Shown here in pieces: positions 15,600 through 15,722 of a DNA stretch of 15,722 nucleotides (positions are counted from its first letter, which is position 1; each line of letters opens with the position of its first letter). This DNA comes from DASPFV01 sp035620975 (GTDB taxonomy: Bacteria > Acidobacteriota > Vicinamibacteria > Vicinamibacterales > 2-12-FULL-66-21): positions 1 to 15,722 of the forward strand of contig DASPFV010000182.1 in assembly GCA_035620975.1 (NCBI GenBank). The letters run 5' to 3'. The notes below the pieces were generated by a model that was given only the letters and a program-made list of their open reading frames with translations, made no database searches and was not told the DNA's origin. The translations under genes were made by a program, and so were the position numbers.

Positions 15600-15722
15600 G
15601 AGCTGCGGGGGCTGGGGAGCTGCCACACCGCCGTTGCGTGAAAAATGAAAAGCGGTTCCTGGCTGAACGCCGACGGCCCGTTCTGTGAAACTGGTTGCGG
15701 GGGCTCGCAACCCGCTGAATTT
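15600..15722. other. Non-coding right edge, possibly the start of a truncated reading frame
   Basis: After the glycosidase stop the sequence has no clear terminator. An ATG at 15645 opens a frame that runs off the window after 26 codons (MKSGSWLNADGPFCETG...), without a recognisable ribosome binding site, so I do not call it a gene. An inverted repeat lies near the end. Confidence 0.4.
15693..15712. repeat. Short inverted repeat, 7-bp arms with 6-base loop
   Basis: GGTTGCG (15693-15699) and CGCAACC (15706-15712) are exact inverted copies around GGGGCT. No T-run follows within the window, although TTT at the last bases could begin one, so an intrinsic terminator for the glycosidase gene cut by the window edge is possible. 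It could also be a dispersed palindromic element. Confidence 0.4.

Noticed and set aside
14322..15707. Direct repeat GCGGGGGCTCG at 14322-14332 and 15697-15707 flanking the glycosidase gene, suggestive of insertion
   Set aside because: An 11-base GC-rich match is expected by chance several times in a window this size; there is no integrase, transposase or terminal repeat.
15645..15722. Reading frame from ATG 15645 to the window end
   Set aside because: Only 26 codons are visible, there is no ribosome binding site, and no domain can be recognised.

Overview
The window is GC-rich bacterial chromosome (about two thirds G+C by eye) with tightly packed genes. The gene content points to Acidobacteriota, most likely a Vicinamibacteria-type soil lineage: an Oar-like TonB-dependent receptor with an N-terminal carboxypeptidase-regulatory-like domain, a secreted CRTAC1/ASPIC-UnbV protein, exported TPR proteins, a multiheme cytochrome and a Ser/Thr kinase fused to TolB-like and TPR regions. 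This assignment is inferred from gene families, not from a marker gene. I see no rRNA, tRNA, CRISPR array, insertion sequence or phage gene.

Left half (1-9860): a CRTAC1-family seven-repeat FG-GAP/VCBS protein reads leftward. A 119-bp divergent control region separates it from a rightward run of four genes: TonB-dependent receptor, exported TPR protein 1, exported TPR protein 2 and a seven-heme c-type cytochrome. The gaps are 37 bp, 9 bp and a 4-base GTGA overlap, so the four are very probably one operon. All five products carry an export signal. The simplest reading is an envelope module in which the receptor sits in the outer membrane, the TPR proteins act as periplasmic scaffolds, the cytochrome carries electrons and the CRTAC1 protein acts as a secreted Ca-binding propeller. 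The substrate is unknown. This module is the best candidate for an undescribed system.

Middle (9872-14225): a leftward series of a Ser/Thr kinase-TolB-TPR protein, a Rossmann-fold NAD(P)-binding reductase of the NmrA/atypical SDR type, a 350-bp stretch holding a probable broken or unannotated small gene plus a 20-bp palindrome, and an exported RraA-like protein with the intact metal-site motif of that fold. The RraA-like gene ends 11 bp from the convergent cytochrome gene.

Right end (14226-15722): a 318-bp divergent region with a good -10 hexamer for the kinase, then a secreted GH43-like glycosidase reading rightward in which an Asp stands where the GH43 'EGP' Glu is expected, then 123 bp of non-coding sequence ending in a short inverted repeat.
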